Shown: piece by piece, positions 10,501-20,152 of the stretch
Position numbering within the stretch: the stretch's first letter is position 1
Layout: every line of letters starts with the position of its first letter
Program-made: the position numbers and the translations under genes
The notes under the pieces: model-generated
Told to the model about the DNA's origin: nothing
The model's input: only the letters and a program-made list of their open reading frames with translations
Database searches by the model: none
NCBI GenBank assembly: GCA_005223375.1
Contig: RXOD01004267.1
Location: 1 to 25,008, forward strand
Direction of reading: 5' to 3'
DNA: 25,008 nucleotides
Origin: Amoebophrya sp. AT5.2
Lineage: Eukaryota > Sar > Dinophyceae > Syndiniales > Amoebophryaceae

Positions 10501-11066
10501 CCAGCAATCCGGAAAGACAGCGGGAACGTCGGACGAGAAGACGGCGACCGGTACGAGGAACTGTTTTCTGAGATTTCATTCTTATTCTTGGTGGGTAGTT
10601 TCCCTAGTGAATCCTCTTCAACGTCATCAGTTTAAGCGGTTTCTCTACCCCATACATAGATGTAAACAGAAGTGCGCACCTTAACTGTAGATTCAAGGGG
10701 AGGTTAGCACCAAGCCACAGAGTCGTCATATAGATGATAATGTTTTTCTTTTTTGCTCTCACACCAGCTTCGCCCCCCTCTGTGTTCGATCCCAACCGGT
10801 GGCACGACGAGCAAAAGTGCGTGTACCGCGCGGTGCCGTTCGGAAGTGGCGTCCGCCGTTGCTTCGGTCAGAAGGTCGCTCGCGTGATCCTGCGAAAGCT
10901 CTTGGTCGCGTACTGTAGGAATTGGGACCGGTTCGAGCCGAGCACGGGCCACGCCTTCTCCGGCAGGAACAACGACTCCGACCCGGGGGACACGTTCTAC
11001 GTCGCGAAAAACCTCGTACGCTGCCTCGCGGACGGAGTCAAATACCGTTTCGGACTCTCGATGTGA
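3367..11066 (+). CDS. Four-domain fusion: GT25 glycosyltransferase - FAD amine oxidase - ICMT-like methyltransferase - cytochrome P450
   Basis: Proposed exons: 3367-3511, 3634-3905, 4108-4286, 4446-6633, 6789-8586, 8698-9932, 10109-10550, 10768-11066. They sum to 6558 nt, exactly 2186 codons including the final TGA. Every proposed intron is GT-AG and phase-compatible. The glycosyltransferase end and the oxidase share one uninterrupted frame in exon 4. The oxidase end, the whole methyltransferase and the P450 start share exon 5. The only in-frame stop between methyltransferase and P450 (TAA at 8628) lies inside a 111-bp GT-AG intron. The start is the first ATG of the exon (ATG-ATG), about 30 codons before the glycosyltransferase motif. 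Linkers are Ser-rich and disordered-looking. The fusion is inferred from DNA. Separate transcripts from internal promoters, or trans-splicing, cannot be excluded. The least certain joints are 3512-3633 and 9933-10108. Confidence 0.7.
4586..4639. repeat. 22-bp perfect inverted repeat inside a coding exon
   Basis: Arms 4586-4607 and 4618-4639 are exact reverse complements around a 10-base spacer. The arms contain CGCCGGCGCCAAGCAGGA and its complement. The inner 14 bases, GGCGCCAAGCAGGA, occur a third time as a direct copy at 4635-4648. The repeat lies in the Ser/Ala-rich linker just after the glycosyltransferase domain and is translated in two different frames, so it was not conserved for its protein sequence. 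It would form a very stable hairpin in the mRNA. Confidence 0.9.
5392..7215 (+). other. Domain 2 of the fusion: sarcosine / N-methyl-amino-acid oxidase-like flavoenzyme (DAO fold)
   Basis: About residues 515-1070. A Rossmann FAD motif opens it: DVIVVGAGIAGSSCAW, with GxGxxG at residues 522-527. Further along are VFGIYYADAAALYTKEIL, HVVIAGGGWTGELLKKMG and CPLFAFP..IYGFPMACG, in the order seen in monomeric sarcosine oxidase and N-methyltryptophan oxidase. The C-terminal part has a Cys (residue 1020, codon 7062-7064) in C-R-Y context, then VVLAAGFDGYGFKYG. In sarcosine oxidases the Cys of C-x-Y carries FAD covalently and the GFSGHGFKF motif lines the active site. Expected reaction: oxidation of an N-methyl or secondary amine to imine plus hydrogen peroxide. 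Ser-rich and hydrophobic insertions interrupt the domain. Intron 6634-6788 lies within it. Confidence 0.75.
5800..5875 (+). other. Hydrophobic, membrane-like insertion inside the oxidase domain
   Basis: Residues about 652-675 read IFPFGWLLLVFFLIWWLC followed by RR, a strong membrane-segment profile with a basic flank. It falls between the first and second conserved blocks of the flavin domain, where soluble sarcosine oxidases have no membrane span. The DNA is pyrimidine-rich (T-run at about 5830-5837), so a cryptic or non-canonical intron is possible, but no GT-AG pair that keeps the frame was found. It may instead be an amphipathic or monotopic membrane anchor. Confidence 0.45.
7290..8415 (+). 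other. Domain 3 of the fusion: ICMT/PEMT-type membrane methyltransferase
   Basis: About residues 1100-1470. Several hydrophobic spans follow one another (for example around FPLHFGFVVLAACWAYLA, LFTTLFVLNIAYTLG, VGVIWGVHYAWALG, GLLLFSCLLTLGG). They lead to TGIYSYCRHPGFAAHIL, with the RHPG motif near residue 1344, and EEKEFL near residues 1441-1446 followed by FREAYLHYQ. RHPxY/F and a later EE pair are the S-adenosylmethionine-site signatures of isoprenylcysteine carboxyl methyltransferases and phospholipid N-methyltransferases. A Lys/Ser-rich loop of about 60 residues sits before the RHPG motif. Sterol reductases share an RHP-like motif but end differently. The methyl acceptor is unknown. Confidence 0.65.
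8440..11066 (+). other. Domain 4 of the fusion: cytochrome P450
   Basis: About residues 1490-2185. The N-terminal beta region GTPVDFLDP..PELIEKVLEG lies in the same exon as the methyltransferase. Then YHEAMRMKESLSHVFARTRV, a Ser/Gly-rich insertion (about residues 1590-1760), INFADVFTSMKTILDRHPHW (I-helix end and J-helix), the K-helix ExxR as EGMR (residues 1999-2002), the FDPNRW meander, and the haem loop VPFGSGVRRCFGQ with the ligand Cys at residue 2118 (codon 10860-10862). All hallmark P450 elements are present. The I-helix oxygen-activation motif is degenerate (FADVFT instead of AGxDT). Introns at 8587-8697, 9933-10108 and 10551-10767. Expected role: haem monooxygenase needing a reductase partner. 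Substrate unknown. Confidence 0.85.
8587..8697 (+). other. 111-bp intron containing the only stop between methyltransferase and P450
   Basis: The donor reads AAAG|GTACCGG and the acceptor TGCAG|GTCACTT. Both junctions carry AGGT, and both sides are phase 1. Splicing joins ..LEGSNK-G-HFIEDLIACPAW.., which reads smoothly into the P450 block. The unspliced frame would stop at the TAA at 8628-8630. Other GT-AG pairs tried here did not keep the frame. Confidence 0.65.
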
Positions 11067-13637
11067 GCCGCTGTAGGTAGTGAAAGTAGGAGTTGATTGA
11101 GTAAGCATGCGCTATGAATCTATGCATGAAAATGTTGGATCGCCATCGATTAAAGTGTAGCTGGGGCTGCTGTAATACTTCTAGCTGAGTGTGTACGCAA
11201 ATTCCTTGCAATAGCGAGTTGGGTGGCACATGAGCAGCTTCGCACGCCCAGGAGTAAGGAAGTAGACTCGGAGTAGCCATACAGCACACATTTAATTCAA
11301 CTTCATGCGGAAAGAAAGGCGGGCCACGGTAAAATACGCATGGGTATGGAGGAGATGAGACGGTCGTAGCTGTTATTCAGAAACTGTGGTGTAAATCAAT
11401 CCGAGACTAGAAGCTTCATTTTTGGTTGAGAGTACTACTCTACGTTCTTGCCCAGGAAATATGGAAGCAACTCTCGCTGCATTCAAAAAATGTAGACCTC
11501 CGGAATTCAGTATCTGCAGCCTATTTTCGACAAAGGAATCGCAAAGTAAGTAGCCAGGAAGCTGAACCAAAATAATGACAACTACAACAAGACACGGTGA
11601 AATGCGCCCAAAAAAATGTGATAGGTTAATGATATGTTTGTAGCTACTACGGCGCACGGGCACGACGAGGGCATCATGCTGCCTGCGCAACTCGCCAGAG
11701 CTATTTCTAGCTCCGACGAGGTTTTCGTTTTTTGCGAACTTTTTGAAAAATGAACCTTCACCACGGGTGCAGACAGATGCAGCTCTCACTCTCTCGGAGA
11801 TGACTTACCACCAGACAGGCAAATGTAGGTGTAGTTGCGGAGACGGATGAAGACAGCTCGACAGTCCTACTTTTACCATTTACCACGATCGGTATGTAAG
11901 GGGCGACGAAGGATTCAGGTGTAGCTACAACATGGGTGGCCGCGAAGTGGACTTATCGAGGGAACAAAGTAGACAGTGAGTTGCTCATGTACCACCCTCA
12001 GCAAACAGAGGGGGACACTCGTTACTACAGCAAGCAGATTCATCAGATTCAGATCCAAGCAAATTCAGCAGAGCCAGATTCTAATATTCCAGATTCAGCA
12101 GCAGGTAGACACGAGCATACATTAACGGGGGAAGCCACGGTACCACCGGGAGAAGTTGTAAGTAACAGTATAGATGCAGCCAGTGGCCTGAATTCATGGA
12201 TGGAGTATTTTTATATCTCTATATCATGCGTGCCACCAGCAACTGTAGTAAGTTTACCACGTCTCTCGGTGATCGCGACGACAGTCTACATTTAAACATA
12301 CGAAGCTCACGAGCACGCCTACGACATCAGATTCAGAGCGACGCAAGCATGATCCATTCTCCTACACCTACTTTCTTATAGCTAAAAGTACCCAGAACCA
12401 GAAGCGAAGTCTATGCCTACCTTTGTTCCTCTCCATCTTCATGATCCTACTCGATTGAATGCAAAGTATCCCACCCAACCCTCAGGTGTTTGCACTACAG
12501 GCACTTTGGAAAACATGTAATCACTATCAATGTCTTTTAGGCCTCAGAGAAGGCTCGTCGGAGCACGGCCAAGAGCCTTTTCAATTCCAAGGTTCCAGGT
12601 CTGTTGCGCGGCATCTCTGCAGCATTGGTTGAGTTTCACCGCCCATAGTCGTTTTAGACCGTCACATCAAGCAGCAACATAGTAGTTTCCGTTTCCCCCC
12701 GATTTAGTATAAGTTCGCTTTTCAATAATTTCGTTTAGTACTTGTTCTTATTCGGCAACATCACAAATTCCTTTTCCTAATGATTGACACCTAGCGACGC
12801 TGCGGCGGGAATCTCGATCGAAGATTTTCTCGTCGGTCAGCGCAGCACCTTTGGCAACAAAGCAACGCGCAGACAGCAAGCAGGGCCGCACCCTCGCTCT
12901 AGCTCCTGTATAGTAGAGGAGGTTGCAGCTCCGTAGAAAATGAGGAACAGACTTTCATCGAAATGCAAATTAATTGATTTCTATCGAGAATCAACAACGG
13001 AGGCGATACAGATGGAGTAGGTACGGTTACGTAGCAAGCATCTTCAATCAATAATCTACAAAAAAGTATCCGCATCGGGCCAGGCTGTTGGAAGGAAGGA
13101 AAGAAGGAAATTTTATGGATTACTGATTCACGAATTTGTGACGGCTCAGCGGCACGAGCTACTTTTGTAGCGGTCCGCTGAGTCGTGACCATGTGAACCT
13201 AGGCTAGCATTGAAGACCACAGGCACGGCATAAGCATTGAAAAAAGGAGAGAAAGGCGGTGACACCGTCAAAGGCCGCGAAGCACTCTACGCTTGTTCGG
13301 ATCCTTGATTTTGGTTTTGCTGTGGAATCGTTCGCGTTATCGTGCAGTCAGTGTGGCATTCTTGGAACCAATCGCGACGAGAGAGAAGGAGTGGCAAAGT
13401 ACGAACAGATCGGGACGGAAATTTTCTGCACCTTCTGAGAGTCGGATCTTGAGCGAAAGGTCATAAATGCTGCCGATACCGCCCGAGTCGCCTCGACGAA
13501 CTGCGCGCAAGAACGCTGAAGCATGGATCCTGGCATCCTATTCTTGCATGGAGACGGGAAGACGTAGGCATACTTAAATGGTACGTAGCGGCGCATCCGG
13601 CTGCATCTACGCAATTACAGCGCGATAAGCCCCGAAC
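11067..13637. other. Non-coding stretch between the P450 and kinesin genes
   Basis: About 2.6 kb of mixed composition with frequent stops. The longest open frames (for example 11373-11789 on the minus strand, 11936-12295 on the plus strand) have no coding-like codon use or recognisable motif. A short stretch with repeated CAGATTC words lies at about 12035-12110. Purine-rich GGAAGGAAAGAAGGAAA is near 13090-13110. I see no RNA gene. The kinesin promoter is presumably in the right part, but no specific element can be named. Confidence 0.55.
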
Positions 13638-16600
13638 ATGATGGCTACGTTAGCGGCGGCCTCCCCAGCAGCCGCCCCAGGACCAGCCGGGGCGGTGACG
13701 ACCCCAGTCCAACCGTCGCCGCCCGTCACTATTGCGCCCCGCCTCCAAGTAGTGAAGCACCGGAGCCCTGCAGCCTCCCGTCCGTCTCCCGAGGCCTCTT
13801 CCGCCGCCAGCACTCGTCGTCAGAGCCCCGTCCGTGGCGGGACAACGATCATCAACAACATCATTACGGTACAAAACCTGCACCAGCAGCAGCAGCTGTT
13901 GTCCGCCGCAAACAAATTCGGAAGGAGTCATCTCGGCGTTGGCGCTGGTGGTGGCAATTACGGGACAACTACCGCAGGAGCGGGGGTAGGGGTCGCGACT
14001 ACTACCCCTAGCATCGTCGCGGGGGTCGAGGCGGTGAAGACGAGCTACCACCGCCGCGTCAGCGTGTCGAAGGAAAATTCCGGGCGACATCCAGACGACA
14101 TAGTGAAGGAGATAATCGCCAGTGGAGGCGGGCAGGGACTAATGGCAAACACAACAGCACCGTTCGGGCAGAGTGGGCCAACGCAGCAGAAAAACGGAGC
14201 GCGGCCGCAGCGGGCTCCTGCAATAATGGGTCCCACGAATGGGGGGGCACAACCACAAGACAATGGAGGTGCGCTCCCCGGATCCGGAGTATCAAAGACT
14301 GCTTGCGAGTCGCAGTGCCACCAGCGAGGCGAGGGTAGCGTGACTGCAGCAAGCGCCGGCTCCTCGCGGGAGCCCTCCGCCAAGTGTTCATCGAGCGCCG
14401 CGAGCGCGCGTTCCGCATCGTGCGGTCGCGTCGGTGGTGCAGCGAGAATCGGTCTGGCAGCGCGCGCGGTGCCTGCCCAGCCGGCGGCCATCACACCGCT
14501 AAAGGTGAACCCGAGCAGTGCGTTGGGACGGAGTCTGTCAAGCACGTCTCTGTTGGGCGACTACAACCCGAAGCGGCACCTGACGGCGTCGGTGTCGTGT
14601 GCGCCAGCTGGAGATGGGGGTGGGGATCATGCGAAAAATCCTGCGGAAGGCGGCGCTTCAGGCTCCGGTCGTGGCCCGGCGACTTCCTTGTTCGCGGCTG
14701 CTCGTTCCCCAGGCAGCTCCAGCGCGACGGCGCTTGGAGGTCCTCTTGCAGGAGTTGCGCCGTCAGCCAACACGCCTTCTACGCTGTTCGCAACGCGGCC
14801 GAAAATGCCAACGATCGCGCTGAACAAGGGCAGCCTGCTGGCGCGTGGCGCCGTTGGATCGTCGCCGGCGGACGATGCGAAGCCGGCGTCTGGTGCCGAA
14901 GTTGCGAACGACCAAGCCGCGTCGTCCGGTGGCGTGGCGGCAAAAAGAGATGCTGGCGCAACTACCGAGCCTTCGGAGCGGACTACACGTGTCGCGACCG
15001 CTGGGAACAACAAAACGAATTCAAAAAAAAAATTGGATCTCCTCCACTCGGTGCTCGCGAACACAGACAAGCACTCGCCGAAACTGCACCCCAGCAGATG
15101 GATACCAGGGGGGACGGAGATCATGATGCCGCGCGTCAACAAATCAGCGCCGAACATGAACTACTGCGAAGTCCCTGTCGAGCGCGAGGTTGGATGCATT
15201 CGCAAGGTGGGGGACGCGGCCAAGGCGGTGTCCAACTCGGAGGAACACGTGATTGAGCTCGCACTTGACCCTGACTTTGAGGAGGAGGAGCAGCCGGCAC
15301 CGGTCGCGCATCGGCCGCCGGCGGGGGTAGACGTAGCCGAAAGTGAAGGAGTGGTGCGCCGACTCGAGAAGAGCGCGCCGCCGACGAAAGAACTGCATAT
15401 CCAGCGCGTGCCGTCGATGGGCGCGTGTTCGACAACAACGAATAGCACCAACGGTTGGCGCACGGCGGCGAGCTCGTCCTCGGATGTGTCGACAGCCGCG
15501 CGGAACAACTACAACATTGATGTCGCGCATCCGGGTCGTGGAGTAGTTCCCGCTGTCGGGGCCGCGGCAGTAGTTGTACAACCGTACGGAAGCAGTGGCC
15601 GCTCGGGTTCCCCCTTCCGCGGTCATGCCCGCTCGCCGGCCGAGGGGAGTAGACATTTTTCTCCAGCAGTAGGCCGCGGGGGAGGAATCATACCAACATC
15701 CACACCGTCAATACCCGTGGCGGGGCGCATGTCGCCGTCCCCTGCAGGCAGGTCGGGATACAGATCCGGAACGTCGCCGTATTTGGTGTCCTCAACAACT
15801 GGGGCGATGAACACGACGCGACCCCGACGCGGAAATCGTAATCCCCACCTCCCAGGGAGAAACAACAACTACCAAGGTACCGCCGGAGTCACAGCCGCAG
15901 GAACGCCGCATCACTACCGGCCGCGACCACGGGGCGCCGCTTCGTCCTTAGGCGGTCCCTCTTCCCGCCCGCAATCTCCTTTTCAGCGTGCGCGGATCGG
16001 TGGCGAGGCAATGGTCGTGGATCTGGTGAACCTGCCGGACACCGATCTGTCCGCTGGCGGGCAAGAGGGGACCGGATTCGGAATTGGAAACCAAAAACCA
16101 TCGGCTCACCAGATGCTGCTGCAGGGCAGCGAATCGTTCAAGGAGCTGTTCGGCGGTGGAAACGGACGGTCCGCTACTTCCTCCTCCGACTACACGAACG
16201 AAACCGACCGGCTGAGCCGATTGCCCATTTCCCCGATCGATTTCATGAGTAAGAGCAGCTGTTCCCTGCACAGCGCGAAGACCTTCACCACGACGCAGTA
16301 TGGAGGGTCTTCTTTCGCGGCAGATCGGTCGGTCGTGCGGGAAATCCACTCGCATTCGCAGATCAAGAGGAACCCGGGGAAGATCATGGGGGTTTTACTG
16401 CAGCCCCACGTGTACTGTCGGATCAGACCGCAGTTGTCCCGCGAAGAACGGCTGAACCTGTGCGTGGACGTGCGGAGCGAAACCGCCGCGGAAATGCTAC
16501 TGAACGGGTACGGGTGTTGGCGATCTTTATTACCATCTTCCCGCTGTCAGCAGCATACTTAAGTCTGTTCAGAATATGTATCCCCTAGTACCAAATTCGC

Positions 16601-18655
16601 GCGCGGAAATTTGCATTGTCCGCAGCTGTGATGTGTGCTTCAGTATCAATGTATAGTATCTCTGTACCTTCTCCTTCTGCGCAACAAGTAATTTTATTAA
16701 ACCTTCTATTCCCTGCTCACGTCACAGGTCGGGCGACTGCCACAAGTTGATTTCGATCCTGGACGAGAGCACGCACGAGGTCCGCGAATTCAAGTTCCAC
16801 AACGTGTTTCAGCAACAATCGACTCAGGAGGAAATCTTCCACAACATCGGGGAGCCCTGCTTCCAGTCGTGGGCCTACAACCGAATTTCCACCTGCCTGT
16901 TTGCACACGGGCAAACGAGTACCGGGAAAACGTACTCCATCATCGGGGACAAAAACACAAAGCATGCAGGTGAGCTTTCTTTGAACATTTGAAAGGCTTG
17001 CCTCTGCAACTGGTGTAGTGACTGGCGCAACTACTCTACAACATAAACACGGAACATCTTCTTCGCACTGATTCGCAAACGCAATCGCTACATCCACCCC
17101 GCCCCTCGGACCAGGTCTGTTGCCCCGTATTTTGTGGCGGTTCTTCGAGTCTTTCCCCGCGCTTAGCGTGAGCGTTGTCGAGATCTACCGCGAGCAAATC
17201 TACGATTTGCTCAACAAGCGTCAGCCGGTGAAGTGCTACAACAGCTCGACGCAGACGATCAAACGATCGGTGACGAAAGTGCCGTGCGACTGCTACAAAG
17301 CAGCCCTCAAAGCCGTCGAAAAAGGCAATCGACTGCGGGTTGAGGTACTTCATTTGCAGCTGGTTCTTTGTCGTTTTCGAATTACCGATAGTATAATACC
17401 GACGTTACAGCTTGCTATTTATCTTCATGTGCATATGGTAATCCTGTATCGCTAACGGTGACCACACCGACATCGGCACATCAACATTCTCCCCTCTCCC
17501 CGATCTCTGCAGGCACGGACGGTGTTGAACAGTGTATCCTCTCGTGGGCATCTGATCATCCTTCTTGAGTACCGCGGCGAGACTCTGTGCGTCGTGGACC
17601 TCGCCGGCAAAGAGACCGAGGCCGGTATTTCGTCTCTCCGCGAGGTTCTGGAGGAGACCGCGCGGAGAAGGTCGCTTCGCGGCATTCGGGACAACGCCTC
17701 CGCTTCCGACCTCGGGCAGCAGCACCAGCAGCATCAGTTGAGCCGCTCGGAGAGCAACGATCTGGCTCTCGCCGGTGTGGAATCCAGGTCGAGGTTCGGG
17801 AATCTTCATCACGACGGCTTGTCGCGCAGTTCCCCGCATATCGTTGCCGGAGCTCTGCGGGGGCGCTCGCCCCGGATACGGCACTTTCACAATGATTCAC
17901 GAGCCGCTAGCCCCAAGAACCGCGGCGGTCAGTCGCAGTTTCACGGTTCGAACGGAAGCGCCTCCCATGAGCTGACAGGGCAGCTGCTCCGCCGTTCGGC
18001 ATCCGCGGCGCGGGGCACCCTCCCCATAAGCCGAAAACGCTCCCGGACAACCATGATGGGAAGGAGTTCTTGTGGTCCCACGAGTGCGGCCGACAGCAAG
18101 ATTCGGATGCTCGAGCTGAAGTTCATCAACAAGTCGCTTTTCCACCTCAGCGAAGTGATTCAGAACCTGCGGAAGGACTCGAAGGTCGTGTGCTACCGGA
18201 ATTCGAAGCTGACGTACTTGCTTCAGGACTGGCTGTCCTCCAAGCAGGTTTACTTGCTCGCCACGATCTCCCCCTCCGAGCTGTGCTTCGAGGAGTCGCT
18301 CGCAACGCTGCGATTTGCGGACGCGGTAGCAAATCTGCCGAAGCTGCGCGAGACTCCGACGAGGGACGAAAGAGGGCCAACCTGGAGTGGAGCTGGAGCG
18401 GCGGGGGGATCCGGGTGGGAGGAGGCAGATTTGGGGGGAGTGGGGGGACCGTCGGTCTCGCCCGAAGATCGGTGTCCGATCACGCTGGCGCCGCGACTGA
18501 CGCCAGCGTCGAGGCGGAAGGAAGGGGCGGAAAGCAGCTTTTTCGGGCTGCGAGAAGAGGCAGGTAGTCAGGGAGCAGAGAACTGCCCGTTCTGGTCGTC
18601 TTCGAAAAAAACGATCGAGCGGGTAGGACAAAACGCGCTGCTCCTGCCGTCGTAA
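13638..18655 (+). CDS. Divergent kinesin with C-terminal motor domain
   Basis: Exons 13638-16507, 16728-16969, 17115-17344 and 17513-18655, all GT-AG and in phase, give 1494 residues ending at TAA 18653-18655. Residues 1-915 are Ser/Ala/Gly/Pro-rich with no evident coiled coil. The motor follows: VYCRIRPQ (926-933), P-loop GQTSTGKT (1018-1025), VVEIYREQIYDLL, switch I NSVSSRGH (1120-1127), switch II DLAGKE (1143-1148), FINKSL (about 1318-1323), then YRNSKLTYLLQDWL and ESLATLRFADAVANL. Canonical residues are altered (SSRGH for SSRSH, DLAGKE for DLAGSE, S for G in the P-loop). About 150 extra residues separate switch II from NKSL, where kinesins normally have about 20. C-terminal placement recalls kinesin-14, but no neck coil is visible, so the subfamily is open. 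Confidence 0.88.
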
Positions 18656-19206
18656 GGGAAAGGAAAGCCGCTGTCGCGGAGGGTCGAGCTATATCAAAAT
18701 GACGCTCGACGAGCAGGACCGCTGAGCGCAAAGATGGTTGTTTCAATCTATGATCACAAGAAAGCAATTGTAATTGATTCGAATGCCGCCCACGAGCAAA
18801 CTACTGAATATGACGTACACCCTGCTGCACATATCCACACTAGGGCGGGATCCGTAGTCCGGCGGAGGAATGTATCTAGAGTGACGCCACTCATTCTCAT
18901 TCATTGTAAGGCACAACACCTGATACGCCATTTATTCTGTGTCTGTACAAGCAAGTTTTGAGAAACATTTTGCAAGCGAGAACACGAATCCAATTCCACT
19001 TAGATCCAAATTAATCAATCACCATTTTGCCTGTAGCAGCTAGTGTTGCGGAGACCACCACACGCCTACCCGGAAGGGTCGAGGTGGCTGCGACGACGTA
19101 AAAATAAAGACGTCTTAACCCGCTCTTGGTGCATTCAGCAGCGCCATCTAGCAAGCAGCAAGAAATTGAAATTTGTGAACGCCGTGCCAGCTGCTGGTAA
19201 ATGTAG
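18656..19206. other. Non-coding stretch after the kinesin gene
   Basis: About 550 bp, AT-richer than the exons, with stops in all frames and no coding-like frame. A plus-strand frame opening at 19043 runs to 19600 but is rich in Arg/Ser/Lys without domain features, and it overlaps the better candidate exon at 19207-19407 in another frame. No RNA gene or terminator was recognised. Confidence 0.5.
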
Positions 19207-19407
19207 TTTTGGAAACACCTCCTCCGTCAAAGAAAGATCGACCTCTTCTGCCTGTACACGAAAGTGTCGAAGATATCTGTCTCCAGTTTCAAAGTTTCCC
19301 GACATCGGGTCCGAAGGTTTTGCTCGTCCTTCCCGCCGTCACGTCGCTCGAGGGAGACACGGCAATGGCGGAGACCTCGCGTTTCTGGACGCTCGTGTTT
19401 CAAAAAG
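19207..19407 (+). CDS. Candidate small exon of unknown gene
   Basis: Open in the frame that reads ..ESVEDICLQFQSF.. and ..GPKVLLVLPAVTSLEG.., followed by METS-like sequence: an in-frame ATG at 19365 gives MAETSRFWTLVFQK. Codon use is coding-like (CTC, GTC, GCC, ACG, GAG). The left edge could be the acceptor TGTAG| at 19206, the right edge the donor AAAAAG|GTATG at 19408. The exon ends in phase 1, and the acceptor TTCGCAG| at 20183 is also phase 1, so it could join the cysteine-rich gene downstream across a 776-bp intron. That match has a one-in-three chance of being accidental. No family recognised. It may instead be spurious. Confidence 0.35.
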
Positions 19408-19600
19408 GTATGAAAGCATAGGAAGGAGAGCGACAAAACCAAAAGATATCGAACGGCAACGGAGCGGAAGGAAGATTATAGGGAGAGAAATACTTAACCT
19501 CTATCAGCTCGGCCGGAAACAACAGCAACAGCGGTTGCCTCCGCTTCGGTTCGAGTTAGGAAGTCTAACGAGCAGAATCAGCATGAGCGTCGGCCGCTGA

Positions 19601-19677
19601 GGATCGTCGCACTAGAACTCGGAACACCGCGCCGGAAATTTTCCGGCGCGGTGTTCTGAGTTTTAGTGCGATGATCT
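19601..19677 (+). repeat. Long near-perfect palindrome: 38-bp arms, one-base centre
   Basis: Arms 19601-19638 and 19640-19677 pair along their whole length. Thirty-four pairs are Watson-Crick. The other four (19601-19677, 19606-19672, 19615-19663, 19621-19657) are all G on the left and T on the right, which are G-U pairs in plus-strand RNA but A-C mismatches in minus-strand RNA. The centre reads GGAAATTTTCC. No coding frame explains it. It could be a cruciform-forming palindrome, a foldback element or the stem of a plus-strand RNA. Confidence 0.92.
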
Positions 19678-19763
19678 GTCCAAGATCATCATCATCGTCA
19701 TGCTCTCCGCTTTTCAAACCATTTTCGCCGCTTGCCGATCCCGCTGCCCGAGAGCGCGGGGGC

Positions 19764-19791
19764 ACGGTGGGGCCGCCGGCGGCCCCACCGT
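19764..19791. repeat. Perfect 28-bp GC-rich palindrome
   Basis: The half ACGGTGGGGCCGCC is followed directly by its exact reverse complement, giving 14-bp arms with no spacer. It lies 86 bp after the 38-bp-arm palindrome, in the same non-coding block, and is part of a cluster of strong foldbacks. Confidence 0.88.
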
Positions 19792-19839
19792 TGCGGTGAA
19801 CAAGTCGCGCGATTCGCGCATCGCGCTCCAGCGAAGAAC

Positions 19840-19901
19840 GGCGCCGCGCCGCGCTGAGGTTCCCGCCGAACCACTGCGCGGCGCGCGGCGGCTTTTTTTT
19901 T
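19840..19901 (+). other. GC-rich hairpin followed by a nine-T run
   Basis: Bases 19845-19854 pair with 19876-19885, and after a two-base bulge 19840-19844 pair with 19888-19892, giving 15 G-C pairs. The loop contains a smaller hairpin, GGTTC-CCGCC-GAACC (19858-19872). Nine T's follow directly (19893-19901). In bacteria this would be an intrinsic terminator. In a eukaryote a T-run can end RNA polymerase III transcripts. No clear A or B box is present, so a small RNA gene is only a suggestion. Confidence 0.5.
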
Positions 19902-20152
19902 AGTGTCGGCGCTCCCCATTGCTTCGCTAGATATCGAATGGAGCGGAAGGGAGACGCTGTCACTGCTTTCATACGGCGATGGGCATCACCTCTGGAGGCG
20001 TGGCGAGTACGTGCATGCTCGAAGCATTCAGGGTGCTCCTCTTTAGCCGTGGAATCTACAAGACAAGACCCCCAAGGTGTCGAAGAGCGACCCGCCTACG
20101 TTACGCGCCGGGCGTCTGGCCCAGGTGGCATCTTTAAAAGGTGGCGCAAAAA

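Noticed and set aside
11936..12295. Plus-strand open frame of 119 codons
   Set aside because: Codon use is not coding-like, it is built partly from CAGATTC repeats, and no motif is recognisable.
18482..18509. 9-bp inverted repeat with 10-base spacer in the last kinesin exon
   Set aside because: Short, within GC-rich coding sequence, and could occur by chance.
19565..19972. Minus-strand open frame across the hairpin cluster
   Set aside because: Its composition is Arg/Ala/Lys-rich and driven by the GC palindromes. No domain or coding signature.
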